A stretch of DNA of 64,000 nt from Flaccisagitta enflata (GCA_965153355.1 OZ231126.1:12090001-12154000), one strand, 5' to 3'. Counted from the stretch's first letter, positions 13,541 to 24,714 are shown. The notes: generated by a model from the sequence alone, not told the origin. A program made the numbers and translations.

Positions 13541-15120
13541 TTTTGTTTGTCTCATCTACATCCTCAGCCACACCCTGCTCATCATTGTCTTGGTGGCTGC
13601 TTCTCCTTCAAGTACAAAATGAACGCTTATTTGCTTGACAGAGACAAACAGAAAATTTCAAACGAGAGACAAACAGAAAATGGCTATTCTTTTCAGTTTT
13701 CTTTTTGTCTCCAAATCTTTATTTTCTGTTTGTCTCTTAATGTAAAATACATAAGAAGTCTAATGTCAATGTGTCTGAAAGCCTAGACAGCATACAGCTG
13801 ATAGAGAAACCATGAAAAGAGTGAACGTTGGATTTTCTGTTTGTCTCCAACAGACAGAGACAAACAGAAAATGATTATCTACAACAGTGTTCATTGTTTT
13901 TTTAGTTGACAAATAAATTGCTAGCTTGGATTTTCTCAAAATCTCCTTTAATCAGCATTCTATCATCAAAAACTTGATTATCTAATTGGCTCAAATCTTC
14001 TTCGAGACTTTCAAAAAATTTGATTGAGACAACAAAAAAATCATGCAAAAGGAAACGGATTTGTTTTGATGGCAAAAACTGTCAACAAACCACATTTTTT
14101 GGAGGAGTAAGATTTTTTTTCAGTACAGTTTCCCTGCATAGCAACTGAGCCTAGCAGAAAATGAGAAAAAAAGTGCATTTTGACAGTTGAGACCTACTGC
14201 GTCTCAAAATTCGTCTCAATTTGTCTCAAGTCAACAAAGATTAGTTAAGCAAAAGATTTTCAAAGAATAAATCTCGGCTTTCTGACAGAAAAAAAGAAAT
14301 CCTATTGAAAACATCAAAATCGTCCAATAATTTTGAAATAGAAAGAACATTTCTGCAGTAGTTTTTTGTAAAAGAAAGAACAAGCTCTCTGTACCCCGTT
14401 GTTCGCGGATTTTCCAAGAAAAAAAGGCTAGAAACAAAAAACTCAAATGATTTTTATGACATTCCCGCAAAAACACTTATTCAGTTTGCTCGCGCGCCTC
14501 TTATTTCAAAAGAAAAGAATTCTACATTTGTTTCAGAAGAAACTAACCTCTCATAGTGAAAAGAAATCATGAAACTCGTTTGTTTCCAAAATCAAGCCAA
14601 TACAGTGTCATTGAAAACAAAATGAAGATTACAATTTAAAACAGCGTCCCTCTCATACAAATGTCAGCGTTTAACCGCTTTTCCATTCAAAACATTTGAA
14701 AGACTAGTTTCAGTTGCGCCGCGTTCTTCATTTCATGAAAAACTAAGTTTCCTCATATGTAGAAAAAAAGACCTAGACTCGTCTTGATCGCGTTTGCCTA
14801 TTTGAATGAAAAAAAGAAAAAGAAACAATTAACAGCTTATTTTGTTTGCCCTTTGAAAAACGTGATGTTCTAACAACAACAAAGACAAAGACAAAGATAA
14901 AGACAACGACAAAGACAAGATTCGCGGAAAGAGAAATCTACGTCTGGAGAATATGGAAGAAACTGCACTTGAACGGCCATCGGGTGCCATTTCTATGGCA
15001 GGGCCTCACTTGGCCGGTGAAGCCATGCCCCCAATTCGTCATGCGCAATCTCTCTTTGAAAATCACATCACACTAACAAAACTACAGTAACCTCAGTCTA
15101 ACGTAAACACGACAGATGGT
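13541..15120. other. Spacer between tandem array and Gag genes
   Basis: It begins with degenerate GAGACAAACAGAAAA motifs and continues as AT-rich DNA. A plus-strand frame at 14846-15076 (Thr/Lys repeats) is weak. The promoter or leader of the Gag genes may lie here, but I recognise no specific signal. Confidence 0.45.
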
Positions 15121-15726
15121 GTGGGAGTGGATGGAGATGGAGGAAGTCAGATGGTAGGACAAGTGTCAGTCGCAATCCATGGACTGGATACGGCAGCGTC
15201 AGATGGCATAAATACACCATCGGGAGCTTCATCATCAGAAACTACGCCATCAGAGACTACGCCATCGGAGGTTACGTCATCAGGAGTCACGTCAACAGGA
15301 GTCACAACAAATGTCACGTCAGCTGGAGTTACGTCAGCTGGGGTTATGTCAACTGGAGTTACGACAACAGGAGTCACATCAACAGGAGTTACGTATACAG
15401 GAGTTACGCCAACGGGAGTTACGCCAACGGGAGTTACGCCAACGGGAGTTACGCCATTAGTAATACCATGTGGAGATACATCAGCAGCAATAACGCAGGC
15501 AACAGTTTTTCTGCCTCAACCGGAGGCGATCGCGTCTTCGGCAGCCGCAGCCGCAGCAGCAGCGGGGGGATCATCGGCAGCAGCAGCCGACTCGAGAATG
15601 ATTGACGAGTCGGCGATTTCGAGTCTTTACATGGGTGAACAATCAATCAATACTGGTAACACACCATTTGTGAAGGAGGTCCATCCCAATACTAGCAAGT
15701 CTGAACAATCACATCCTATTATTTAA
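15121..15726 (+). CDS. Element ORF 1, Thr/Val/Ser repeat protein
   Basis: About 201 codons to TAA. Residues 30-115 are degenerate tandem repeats of S/T-G-V-T-P/S-T units (DNA period 15 bp, the core around 15290-15460). A run of Ala (about 139-147) and a mixed tail follow. There is no signal peptide or recognised domain. The repeats resemble a disordered linker. The true start may lie upstream, since the listed first codon is GTG. It is the first of four closely spaced plus-strand frames and 33 bp separate it from the next. Its role in the element is unknown. Confidence 0.5.
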   Translation: MGVDGDGGSQMVGQVSVAIHGLDTAASDGINTPSGASSSETTPSETTPSEVTSSGVTSTGVTTNVTSAGVTSAGVMSTGVTTTGVTSTGVTYTGVTPTGVTPTGVTPTGVTPLVIPCGDTSAAITQATVFLPQPEAIASSAAAAAAAAGGSSAAAADSRMIDESAISSLYMGEQSINTGNTPFVKEVHPNTSKSEQSHPII

Positions 15727-15759
15727 CTAAATGCAACAACCAAATTCTATGTCCCAAAT

Positions 15760-16929
15760 TTGAATGAGAGACCCAAATCTTTTGAGACTGGTATGACATG
15801 TGATGAATTGAAAACTTTTGTTAATATTTACTTTCCCGATTCAGAGATCACCATCAATGACAATAACGAAATTCCATTTTCTGTTTCTGAGAACACTCCT
15901 TCACTAGGAGTCATAGCAACCATTTGCAAAACTATTGAACTTCTCAATGCAAATCAGTTTGAGAATTCATTGAGGGTGATCTTTGAAAGTAAGGAGCCCA
16001 AAGATATTTTCAGTAGTGGGGAGCTTGCTCAAACCAAAGAGCAAGCATTTTTTGTGTTAGTTTGTATTTTCCGTCTTCTTGTTAATCAAACTTGTCCCGA
16101 CATAGATCACTTTTTCCATTCAGAAGGCCTAGAGTCTTGTGACAAGTTGGGATTGTATGGTGAAGGGGTGACGCCATCTGGTTTTGTTCCTTTGTTTTGT
16201 CGTTTGTCAGTTGAGCATAATATAAAGGAAAAACTTGTTTCTCTGCGTCAATTCTACCAGGACAATCCTCAGGAGGGAGTTGTTGTCAAGGACAACTGCA
16301 TTTACCTGAGTCTCTATCCTAACAACCAGGCTCTGTTCCTTTCATCACCTTTTTTCCCTCCTATGTCAACTGTAGAAGGGCAAAATTCTGTGAAAGGTTT
16401 CTTTCTATGCAAAGTTGTCCAATTCTTTCAAAAGTTGAATCCTTCTACTGTCAATATCTATTTCTCAGACGGTTGGCTCGAGTCTGTAGTAGCAGAAGTA
16501 CAAACTGAAGAAAGAAAGTTCAAGAATCGGCATGAAAAGCGACAAAGGCAGGTCAAGGCTATGAGTGACGAGTCTGTCCGGGTTGTCAATAGTATCCCTT
16601 TATTTGATTCTCAGACAGGACGAAGGCTGAAATGGGGGGAAGAATTCTTCTTTCCTGATGGGGTTGTAGAGAATGAGGGTGAGAATATCAAACAAAAAGA
16701 TGCAGATATTCATGCGGTGTGCCCCAACAATCATCAGCTCCATCATTTCAGTCATGGTAAATTTGTCTGCAATGAGTGTGGGGATGTTGGTAATGGAACT
16801 CATGGAGGTTGTCGCGATTGTACATACAATCTGTGTGAACCTTGCATGATTCCATTCTCCTTGTCACAGGGTTCCTCCTTTCCTCAAAAATCACACGGTA
16901 GCTTTGGATTTCCAAGGCAAGGAGACTGA
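15760..16929 (+). CDS. Element ORF 2, protein with C-terminal Cys/His zinc-binding domain
   Basis: About 389 codons. Residues 1-300 are a globular-looking region I do not recognise. Residues about 325-366 hold a Cys/His array: CPNNHQLHHF, then C-N-E-C-G, then C-R-D-C-T-Y-N-L-C-E-P-C. This spacing fits a C1/ZZ-like treble-clef zinc finger of the kind found in many uncharacterised eukaryotic proteins. The frame ends shortly after, overlapping in the last 80 bases with the next frame, which carries the Gag segment. An accessory or N-terminal Gag extension is possible (inference). Codon use is AT-rich like the rest of the block. Confidence 0.6.
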   Translation: MNERPKSFETGMTCDELKTFVNIYFPDSEITINDNNEIPFSVSENTPSLGVIATICKTIELLNANQFENSLRVIFESKEPKDIFSSGELAQTKEQAFFVLVCIFRLLVNQTCPDIDHFFHSEGLESCDKLGLYGEGVTPSGFVPLFCRLSVEHNIKEKLVSLRQFYQDNPQEGVVVKDNCIYLSLYPNNQALFLSSPFFPPMSTVEGQNSVKGFFLCKVVQFFQKLNPSTVNIYFSDGWLESVVAEVQTEERKFKNRHEKRQRQVKAMSDESVRVVNSIPLFDSQTGRRLKWGEEFFFPDGVVENEGENIKQKDADIHAVCPNNHQLHHFSHGKFVCNECGDVGNGTHGGCRDCTYNLCEPCMIPFSLSQGSSFPQKSHGSFGFPRQGD

Positions 16930-17719
16930 TTGGAAAGGAAATGGTGGAGAATCGGATTGGCAGTTCCGTAGGGCTCAGCAGGATCGTTACAATGAGATAA
17001 GGTTTAAGACAATGCTCTTAGGTCGGGTAAAATTTTTAAAGAAGGGCGATGAAATAGGCAAGTGGGTGTCTTCTATTCGGTACGCAATTAAGTTCCTTGA
17101 TTTGACAGAGCTCGAGGCCAGGATGTATCTCGTTTCCCATGTGCATGATTTGACTTTAAAGTCCTATGTAGAACAGGTCATGAGAGAATATCCATCTGCG
17201 CCGTTAGATGAGTTGGTCATTCACCTCCAAATTTATTTGGGGGCAAAATCACGGGCTCAAATGTTGGCTGAATCTCGAAAGATGAAAAGGAAGGACCAGG
17301 AGTCAGTATCAGTTTTTTCTTTGAGGGTCCGTGATGTATGGGAGAAAACGCGTCTCACTGATAGTGATAGTGCTGAAGTGTTCAAATCTGAGATTTATCA
17401 GAGGGAAATGCTCCATGCGTTTTACAGTGGTCTGAGAAGTAAGTTTTTTGTTAAGGAGGCAATGGAAACTGAATGTAAGACAATCAAAGAGGCAATTATG
17501 GTTATTTCCGATACAGTTGCCCGATTGATTGAGTTGGAAAATGTCAAAGATGACGAGGATATCTCTCTTCAAACTGACAAAGAGTTGTACCAGCAGCCTG
17601 GGAGTGGCACTTTTGTTGTCAACCAGTTGTTCAACATCGGCGAACTTTATTTTGATGGCAACATTGCCGTTGAAAGTAAAGTTGCCAAGTTGCCTGAGCC
17701 AAATAAAAAGATGCCATGA
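16850..17719 (+). CDS. Element ORF 3, retrotransposon Gag-like segment
   Basis: This frame is +1 relative to ORF 2 and is open from 16850; it has no ATG at its beginning, so it is probably read by frameshift, splicing or after a mutation. The region VKFLKKGDEIGKWVSSIRYA onwards, with spaced Trp, Leu and Tyr and a DVWEKTRL-type segment, has the pattern of Ty3-like Gag capsid domains, which form the particle shell. It ends at TGA 17717-17719, overlapping the ATG of ORF 4 by four bases. No protease or polymerase follows. Described as seen; no corrected reading is attempted. Confidence 0.6.
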   Translation, partial: FHSPCHRVPPFLKNHTVALDFQGKETDWKGNGGESDWQFRRAQQDRYNEIRFKTMLLGRVKFLKKGDEIGKWVSSIRYAIKFLDLTELEARMYLVSHVHDLTLKSYVEQVMREYPSAPLDELVIHLQIYLGAKSRAQMLAESRKMKRKDQESVSVFSLRVRDVWEKTRLTDSDSAEVFKSEIYQREMLHAFYSGLRSKFFVKEAMETECKTIKEAIMVISDTVARLIELENVKDDEDISLQTDKELYQQPGSGTFVVNQLFNIGELYFDGNIAVESKVAKLPEPNKKMP

Positions 17720-18027
17720 ATTTCATTACAGGCTCAGCTGAAATGTGTGCAAACTGCGGGCAACCTTTGTCTCATACAAGATCTAAAGGGGTTTGTCCTG
17801 CAAGAAATCGTAAGTGCTACGCTTGTGGTGCTATAGGTCACATGGCTCGTTACTGCCAAAGAGGGGCTTCCAAAACAAAAGTCGTGTCGGTTCCCTCAAG
17901 TGTTAGTGCCAATGTTGGTAGCAAGAAGGTGGATAAAGATGTAGCTCATGTGGTAAATGTGGTAAATGTAGCTCATGTGGTAAATGCCATCAAGGCATTC
18001 AAAATGAGAAAGTCAAAGAAAAAGTGA
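17716..18027 (+). CDS. Element ORF 4, nucleocapsid-like CCHC zinc knuckle protein
   Basis: 103 codons from ATG 17716. The first 60 residues contain a C-x2-C pair (CANCG), then CYACGAIGHMARYC, a perfect C-x2-C-x4-H-x4-C zinc knuckle of the retroviral nucleocapsid type that binds RNA or single-stranded DNA. The C-terminal part has imperfect VAHVVN repeats and a basic end. It follows ORF 3 with an ATGA overlap in the -1 frame. Position after a capsid-like segment is the normal Gag order. Confidence 0.7.
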   Translation: MNFITGSAEMCANCGQPLSHTRSKGVCPARNRKCYACGAIGHMARYCQRGASKTKVVSVPSSVSANVGSKKVDKDVAHVVNVVNVAHVVNAIKAFKMRKSKKK

Positions 18028-18284
18028 GTTTGGGTTAGTTAAATTTGGGTTTGTTAAGAATTCGAGTTATCTAAAATCTAGCTAAGGGGGGATAGTATTA
18101 CTCACGGAAATGTTTTACTGGTAAGTTAGCTAAATTTTAGATGAATAAGAAATAATTTCAGGAGTCTGTTAATGTATGCTTGCAAAGATTTATAGTTAAA
18201 TTGAATGACTGATAATTTGATTGGCAGACTGATTGTCAGTATAATTGCTAGATTGATTGATTGATTGATTGACTGATTGTCAGT

Positions 18285-18342
<58 letters not shown>

Positions 18343-20331
18343 AGTTACGTGAGTGACTGTAAGTGGTGACTGATTGATTTCATTGCATATTACTTCAGCT
18401 ATGGTTTCACTTGTCTAGCCAGTCCAAAAAAGTTGGGTCTCGAATTTCTCTCTCCTTTTTTCTCTCCCATTTTACTCTTTCATTTACAGCAAATCATTTC
18501 TTTGAACAAAGCTTGAGTCTAGTTATTTAGAAACGCAGTTGCCATAGAGTTTGGAGATCTGTGTTATGAATAAAGAGTTACTGATTTCTGCATAGTAGAG
18601 TGATGGGAGTAAGGTATGTTGATTAAAGTGGTGAGTAACATTTGTTTCTTTGAAATTACCAATTTCAAAACAAATCTTTTCATTTCATTTCATTTCATTT
18701 CATTTCACTTCTTATCTATCATCTTCCATTCTCTTTTCTCCCATTCTTTTCTGATATGATTGTCTCTTGTGTCTCTTGGTTTTGCGCGGTCATGAGACTC
18801 CGTCTGAAGGAAGTCATATAGGTTGAGAGGAGCACCATTTTCCCCTTCCAGACTCGGGAAAACTAGGCGTCTAAGTTACTTGTGTGTTACACTGTGTCAA
18901 GGTGGTGCCCTTCACGCTAGTTCCGGGGTGATGGATTCAGACAGTCTGCATAGATGTAATGAGAGAGTGTTCAGGAGTGACCGTTAGGACGAGCCCTAGA
19001 GAAGGCAGTTAGGACGAGACACCAGGACATTCTAGGTCAATGTGCATGTGCCATATGAGAAAAGATATGTGCATGTAGCATTGGAATGTTTGAATGGCTC
19101 TCCCCCAGGAGCTAGGAGATAATCATTTCATCTATCTTTTGTGTTTCTCTAATTTTCGCACAAACATACTTAAGATGTGGGTTTCGCGCAATCAGTTGTA
19201 CTATATCTGTTGGTTAAGCGCAACATATTACGGGTATGTTGCAGATGGGTGCACTTAGAGTTAGATTGTGTTTAGGAGTGCCCCTGGAGTGTAGTTTTGC
19301 TAACCAGACAGATTAGTAGGTGATATAATTAGAGTGGTTTCTTGATGAATCCCAACGAGTGCCAGCTTGCCTAGGGGGTATAGAGGCCCTGCTGGGAGCT
19401 TGCTGGCTGTTACTTTTAGTGTGGATCCTATTGTACTGACCGTTGGAGGGCGGCTGGAACTGCCGGTTCCAGTGGCAGCCTGTCACTCTCCCCAAAATTC
19501 TTAAGTTATGGTTGTGTCTCTTTTGTCTTTGATTGTTCCTTTTGTGTCCTACTTTGCCTTGTATTGTAATGTTGATCAACTATTTCACTTGTGTAACTCA
19601 ATCTTTTATTTCATTGATTTCATACTGATGAATTTTGTAGCATGAACAAATTCCTGTCAAACTCATGGAAGGTATTAGTTACCTGGAGTGTTTAATTTCA
19701 TTCCCTTTTGCATAGAACATAAATTAGTTTTAGTTTGATTTTTGTAAATATCATGTGCTTTTATTTCATATAATATATGGTCACTTGAATGTCTCAATTT
19801 TGCTAGTGCATTTTGTTTCGTAGCAGGATATCATATGACTAAAAGTTTGTAACTTTAAGGCTACTTTTACTTTGTCTTATCATTAACTTATGCCACGTTT
19901 TTTTCATGGACGATTGATTTTACGACACTATCAAACATTCATTAGCTTTTGATGATTTTTAAAATGCCTTTCTTTTAATCTTAACATTTAGTAGTTGTTT
20001 TCAATGCGATTGTTAAAATGGAAACTTTTGGTTATTTGATAGTATTCTCTAAATTCTCTTGAAGCTAAAATTGTAGTCTGGGGGGATGTTGACTTTTTTT
20101 ATTCAATTTCCTTCCGTAAGATAATCATATTGATGTTTTCTTAATTGACAAACCATTTGTTTTTTATTACATGAAGCTTAAGAGTAACTCAATGCTTATG
20201 TACTTTTGAGGTTTGATACTGTTTAGCATTGAATATTTTCCCTGTCTATTGCTAAGGTGGGTTCAGAAAATTTTAGGACATAAATGTACGAGGACCTTTT
20301 GTCTTCGGGCATTTCTGTCCTAGGGGGGACC
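18028..20331. other. 3' non-coding part of the inserted block
   Basis: It holds (ATTG)n at 18255-18345, (CATTT)n at about 18675-18710 and otherwise AT-rich DNA with no long frame. Where a pol gene would be expected in an intact retroelement I see nothing. A short G-rich stretch stands just before the right terminal repeat. Confidence 0.6.
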
Positions 20332-20745
20332 TGATTTGAAGTATGTATAGACAGGGACAGGATTCAATGCTTACTATAGCCTTAGTGAAGGCCTCATGGT
20401 AACTCACGTGGTAGACATTTGAATTGCACAGCCAAACATCTTTGAGAAGCAGACTGTAGACATGAGGATTGGAGGAGGGGGAGAGAGTTCGAGATAGGAA
20501 GAGGAGAGAAGAGGAGGATGAGGAGGATTTCGGGGGTTCATGATGCTTTTGGATATTTATGTTCAGTCTTCTCTCCTTCTCCTAGCTACGTGGATCACCC
20601 TCCTCCAATCCTCATGTCTACAGTCTGCTTCTCAAAGATGTTTGGCTGTGCAATTCAAATGTCTACCACGTGAGTTACCATGAGGCCTTCACTAAGGCTA
20701 TAGTAAGCATTGAATCCTGTCCCTGTCTATATATACTTCAAATCA
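20332..20745 (+). repeat. Right terminal repeat, a 414-bp near-palindrome
   Basis: 20332-20602 repeats the left end. 20598-20745 is the reverse complement of the first 148 bp, so the unit can fold into a long hairpin with a loop of about 117 bp. It starts TGATTTGAAG and ends CTTCAAATCA, followed at once by (AG)n flank. Confidence 0.85.
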
Positions 20746-20769
20746 AGAGAGAGAGAGAGAGAGAGAGAG
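20746..20769 (+). repeat. (AG)n, right flank of the 16.9-kb insertion
   Basis: 24 bp, directly after the element tip, then (CAGA)n to about 20812. Confidence 0.95.
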
Positions 20770-20883
20770 TCAGACAGACAGACAGACAGATAGACAGACA
20801 GACAAACAGAGGAAGAGAGAAAAGAACAACCGCGTGACACCAACAACAATAAGCAAAGAAAAAACAATGCCAAGAAAAAACAA

Positions 20884-21060
20884 GGCCGGATACACGTCTA
20901 CCGTAGTTGAGTGCTCATGGGCAGGGGCAGGGATGAATAAGTCTAATCAAATACTGTAGCAGGGGCTATGATTCAAAAATTGTCTGTAAATAGAAAGAAA
21001 AAACATTGCCGACAGATGAACTGACAGGTAGATTGACCGACCAAGCCGACCAAGCCTCTC
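20884..21060 (+). mobile_element. Mosaic-family repeat, degenerate copy
   Basis: AACAAGGCCGGATACACG and GGGCAGGGGCAG are clear, and a GACCGACC stretch lies near 21035. The 3' palindrome is missing, so the right border is uncertain. Confidence 0.55.
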
Positions 21061-21190
21061 ATTGAGTTGGGTGTAAGGAAGAAAAGGAGAAAGAAGAAAA
21101 GACGAAATATGGGAAGTGAGAAAAAAATCAATAAGAAAAACAGAAAAGAATCTGAGAGTGTACACATTGGAAAATGAAAAAAAAATATGG

Positions 21191-21290
<100 letters not shown>

Positions 21291-21414
21291 GGAGAGCGAT
21301 TGACTCTCGGGGGAAAAAAGAGACAGAAACTGGCATGAGGAAGAAATTGTGTGACAAATGTGGTGAAGTATTTGAGTATTGGAAGTCAGGCAAAGAAGAT
21401 GGAACCGAAACATG

Positions 21415-21660
21415 AAGAAGAAGAAGAGAGAGAAGAAGAAGAAGAAAAAGAAAAAGAAAAAGAAAAAGAAAAAGAAAAAGAAAAAGAAAAAGAAAAAGAA
21501 AAAGAAAAAGAAAAAGAAGGAGAAGAAGAAGAAAATAAATGAAGAAGAAGAAGAAGAAGAAGAAGAAGAAGAAGAAGAAGAAGAAAAAAAAAAGAACAAG
21601 AACAAGAAAGAGAAGAAGAACAAGAACAAGAACAAGAACAAGAACAACAAGAAGAACAAG
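21415..21660 (+). repeat. (AAAAAG)n/(GAA)n/(AACAAG)n compound repeat
   Basis: About 245 bp of purine-only strand, changing unit three times. Confidence 0.95.
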
Positions 21661-22124
21661 AAGTCGGTGCAGGAGATGGAAAAGATAGAGATGTGGTTGA
21701 GGTAGATCAGGAGGAAAAAGAATAAAGGGGACAAACAGAATAGGGAAAAAAGCTTTGGTAATGGAATTAGAGGAAAGGAATCGGGAAAATGATTGAGAGG
21801 GAAAATAAGGAAGAAACCTTCAAACAGATGTTATTTGCATCTGTTTGAATAGAGAAACCGAAATCCGCCAAAGGATTACCTCAATTAGACGCACAATTGA
21901 CGCCAATATCGAGGCTAAAAATTCGCGGCTAACATCGAGGCTGGAATCGCGGATAAAAATCAAGGCCAAAATCGAGGCTTAAATAGGAGATAGGAGATAT
22001 AAGACGGAGGGCAGAATCTAAAGGCAAGTGTCAAAGAAAGAGATTGACAAGAAAGGAACGAATTTGACGACTAATTCAGGATTTTCATAACTGCCGAATC
22101 TGCGAGAACTGAGCTGACACTAAC

Positions 22125-22130
<6 letters not shown>

Positions 22131-22182
<52 letters not shown>

Positions 22183-23005
22183 ATTGCCACAAAAAAAAAA
22201 AAAAAAAGCGAAGGACGGCATTAAGTATAGATGAAGTTGTTGCTCACTAGCTCGAAAAATGTTTCCGAAAATAGTTTCCACCGCAACATAATATGAGTGT
22301 TAGCTATTTAAATATTTTAGAGTAAAGAGACATTGCACGTCTCGATGGGGGGACACATTTTTTTTCACATAACCTCTCCACTGATAAATGTCATTCATAT
22401 TTATCTTTTATATATTCAAGTTCTTGGTATCTTTTTTTTCTTGAGTCAGAAAAGTGGAAGGCTGTAAAGGAGGTGAGGGTGGTGGTGAGAAAGAAGGAAG
22501 AGGAGGAAAAGAAGGAAGGTGAAATGAGGTGGGGAAATCGTTGATGCTGTTAGTGTCATAAGCAGGCCAAGGATGGGAGATTGGAAAACATGAGGGAGAT
22601 ATCATAAGCAAATGAGGGAGAGAGAGAAGAAGAGAGAGGGAGAGGGAGAGAATGAAGCGAAGGGGGAGACAGATATGGTGATCACGAGCAATAGAAAAGG
22701 GAGCGACAGAGATAACAAGGCCGTATACACGAGCCGAAGTCGCGTGCGGGTGGGCAGGGGCAATGATGATAAAGGTTTACCCAAGCATTTGGGCAGGGGC
22801 AGTAACGCAAAAACCGCCCGTAAAGCCAAAAAAGTTAACGCGGACGGACGGACGGACGGACGGACCGACCGACCGACCGACGGACATAGCGGGTTGTAGA
22901 GTCGCGTGCACGCGACTAAAAATGAGCGTGCGTTTGGAAAACCTTTCGTCTCAAATTTCTATTCTTTTGAGAATCCATTTCAAGTTTAAGTCGCTCTTCA
23001 AACAC

Positions 23006-23068
<63 letters not shown>
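22131..23068 (+). repeat. Two (CT)n tracts
   Basis: Runs at 22131-22179 and 23012-23068; 22180-22718 between them has no gene I recognise. Confidence 0.95.
22719..22917 (+). mobile_element. Mosaic-family repeat, class I core
   Basis: A full-length copy with GGCCGTATACACG, GTGCGGGTGGGCAGGGGC, a core containing a second GCATTTGGGCAGGGGCAG, (GGAC)n/(GACC)n and the terminal GTCGCGTGCACGCGAC. Flanks: AACAA on the left, AAAAA on the right. Confidence 0.8.
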
Positions 23069-23076
<8 letters not shown>

Positions 23077-23711
23077 CTATCTCTTTCTCTTTCTCTTTCT
23101 CTCTCTCTCATTTCATGAATTTCCGGATATCATGAGGAATAAAAACCTTCTTTCTAAAAGCCTGGCGCGGCCGCGGTTTTTTTTTAATGCCGGATGCAAT
23201 CGAAGACGTGCTTGAGAATCGGACTCAAACGAGAGCAACACGATGTCACAATCGGACGCAACAGCGACCTACTTCATGTAGCAATGCGGTGAATTTGTTG
23301 ATTATCAAAAACTTCCAAAATTTCTGACTCGTTCAGGCTTGAATTACTAACAAAATACATCCCTAATCACGTAAACTTGATCCCGCTATATTGTTATACT
23401 GACAATATATGTTCATTGCCTAATCTGAGATAATGTAAATCCAATGCTCAAGAGACAATCCAGATCACGATAAGAAACCTTATTATCAATCTTTGATGAA
23501 CACAAAGGATCAAGATTGAAGTAATATGATGCCTTTTCCATTTTCCAAAACATGTAAACCGAGAGCGGGACTATCATTATTTTGTAGAGTATCAAATTTA
23601 GTGTAGTATTTTGGTACTATCAATTTTGATGGTTGTGTTAGTTTTATTGTTTTTGGTTTGTTTTTTTTTCGGGGGGGGGGAGTAAATGAACTAGAAATAG
23701 AAAGTTAAAAA

Positions 23712-23880
23712 GGCCGTATACACGGCAGCATTAGTCGCGGATGGGTGGGCAGGAGCGGAAAACTTCGAAAAGTGACTTTGAGATGGATAGTTGGATGGAC
23801 CGACCAACCGACTACTTGACCAACCAAAGGACCGAAGGGCCAAAAAGTGGGTTATAGAGTTGCGTGTCGGTGTCCAAATT
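23712..23880 (+). mobile_element. Mosaic-family repeat, degenerate 3' end
   Basis: The 5' end is clear (GGCCGTATACACGGC, GTCGCGGATGGGTGGGCAGG). There is a GACCGACCAACC stretch and GGGTTATAGAGTTGCGTG at the 3' side, without a complete palindrome. Confidence 0.6.
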
Positions 23881-24629
23881 GTAAAATACATTGCGTTGAG
23901 AGAAAATGTCAAGATACAAAATCCAAAGGATTACGTGTCGCAAAGGAAGCTTAAAAGATTTGACTGGGTGGGGTGGGGGCGTTAACGGGGGTCGCAGCGC
24001 CAAAGGGGTGAAAGAAGTAAAGAGGTGAAGAGACGATGAGGGTGGAGGTGGCAAAACAAGACAGTATCACCCTTTTAAAACAGGGATAACGATGATCCCT
24101 GAGAGTTTAAGGTTGATGAGAGGGTTGTAGATGAAATTGGGAGGTGTTGCAAAAATATTCAGAATGATGAAAAAAGGTTGATTAACAATTCATGGACATT
24201 AAAGGTGAATGTGATAAATCTAAGTTAAGTAAAAAAAGGTGGGGGTGAAAAAAAAAGAGGTTCAGATTGAGGGAGGATGATGGGTTGAGATCAAAGTGAC
24301 AAAAATATAAGCTTGGGGGTGAGAAGGGTGGGGTTGGAAAATGATGAATGAGGGCGAGATGTCGGGATTCAAGAGATAAACAGGGATTAGCCATAATGAG
24401 TAGGGTGGGGGTGACAAATCAAGATGGAGGATGAAATGTGGTGATTACACTGGATATGATGGGGCGCAAGTAGGATAGAGGGCGTTGAGATTAGAGCTGA
24501 AACCCTGCATGAGAAGCGGACTAGACTGGGTGTGGTTGACATTTAGCAGTAGAAATGGGTTTGGGTGGGTGTTGATGATACGAAGGTGAAGTAGTTGAAG
24601 TGGAGGATCAAGTGGGTAAAGTGGGAGGT

Positions 24630-24633
<4 letters not shown>

Positions 24634-24714
<81 letters not shown>
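24634..24714 (+). repeat. (GA)n, 81 bp
   Basis: Pure run with GAGACAGA-type decay on the right. The 570 bp to its left are G/T-rich (GGTGGGGGTG-like) without a gene. Confidence 0.98.

Larger units (their letters stand above)
3870..20745 (+). mobile_element. 16.9-kb Gag-bearing element inserted in a (GA)n tract
   Basis: The block starts TGATTTGAAG and ends CTTCAAATCA, perfect inverted tips. The left end (3870-4140) is repeated in the same orientation at 20332-20602, 271 bp each with only a few differences, and a further inverted copy of the first ~148 bp closes the right end. Both outer flanks are (GA)n, so the block sits inside a microsatellite. TG...CA tips, terminal direct repeats, a G-rich stretch just before the right repeat (about 20322-20330) and Gag-like ORFs suggest an LTR-type retroelement without pol. 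The terminal inverted arms would also fit a foldback or TIR element. No reverse transcriptase, integrase or transposase could be found inside. Confidence 0.6.

Noticed and set aside
18028-20331. A hidden pol gene after the Gag cluster
   Set aside because: No frame with reverse transcriptase, protease or integrase motifs is seen; longest frames are short and on the wrong strand.
3870-20745. Polinton/Maverick or DIRS element
   Set aside because: The size and inverted tips would fit, but there is no polymerase B, integrase, tyrosine recombinase or reverse transcriptase, and the genes are Gag-like.
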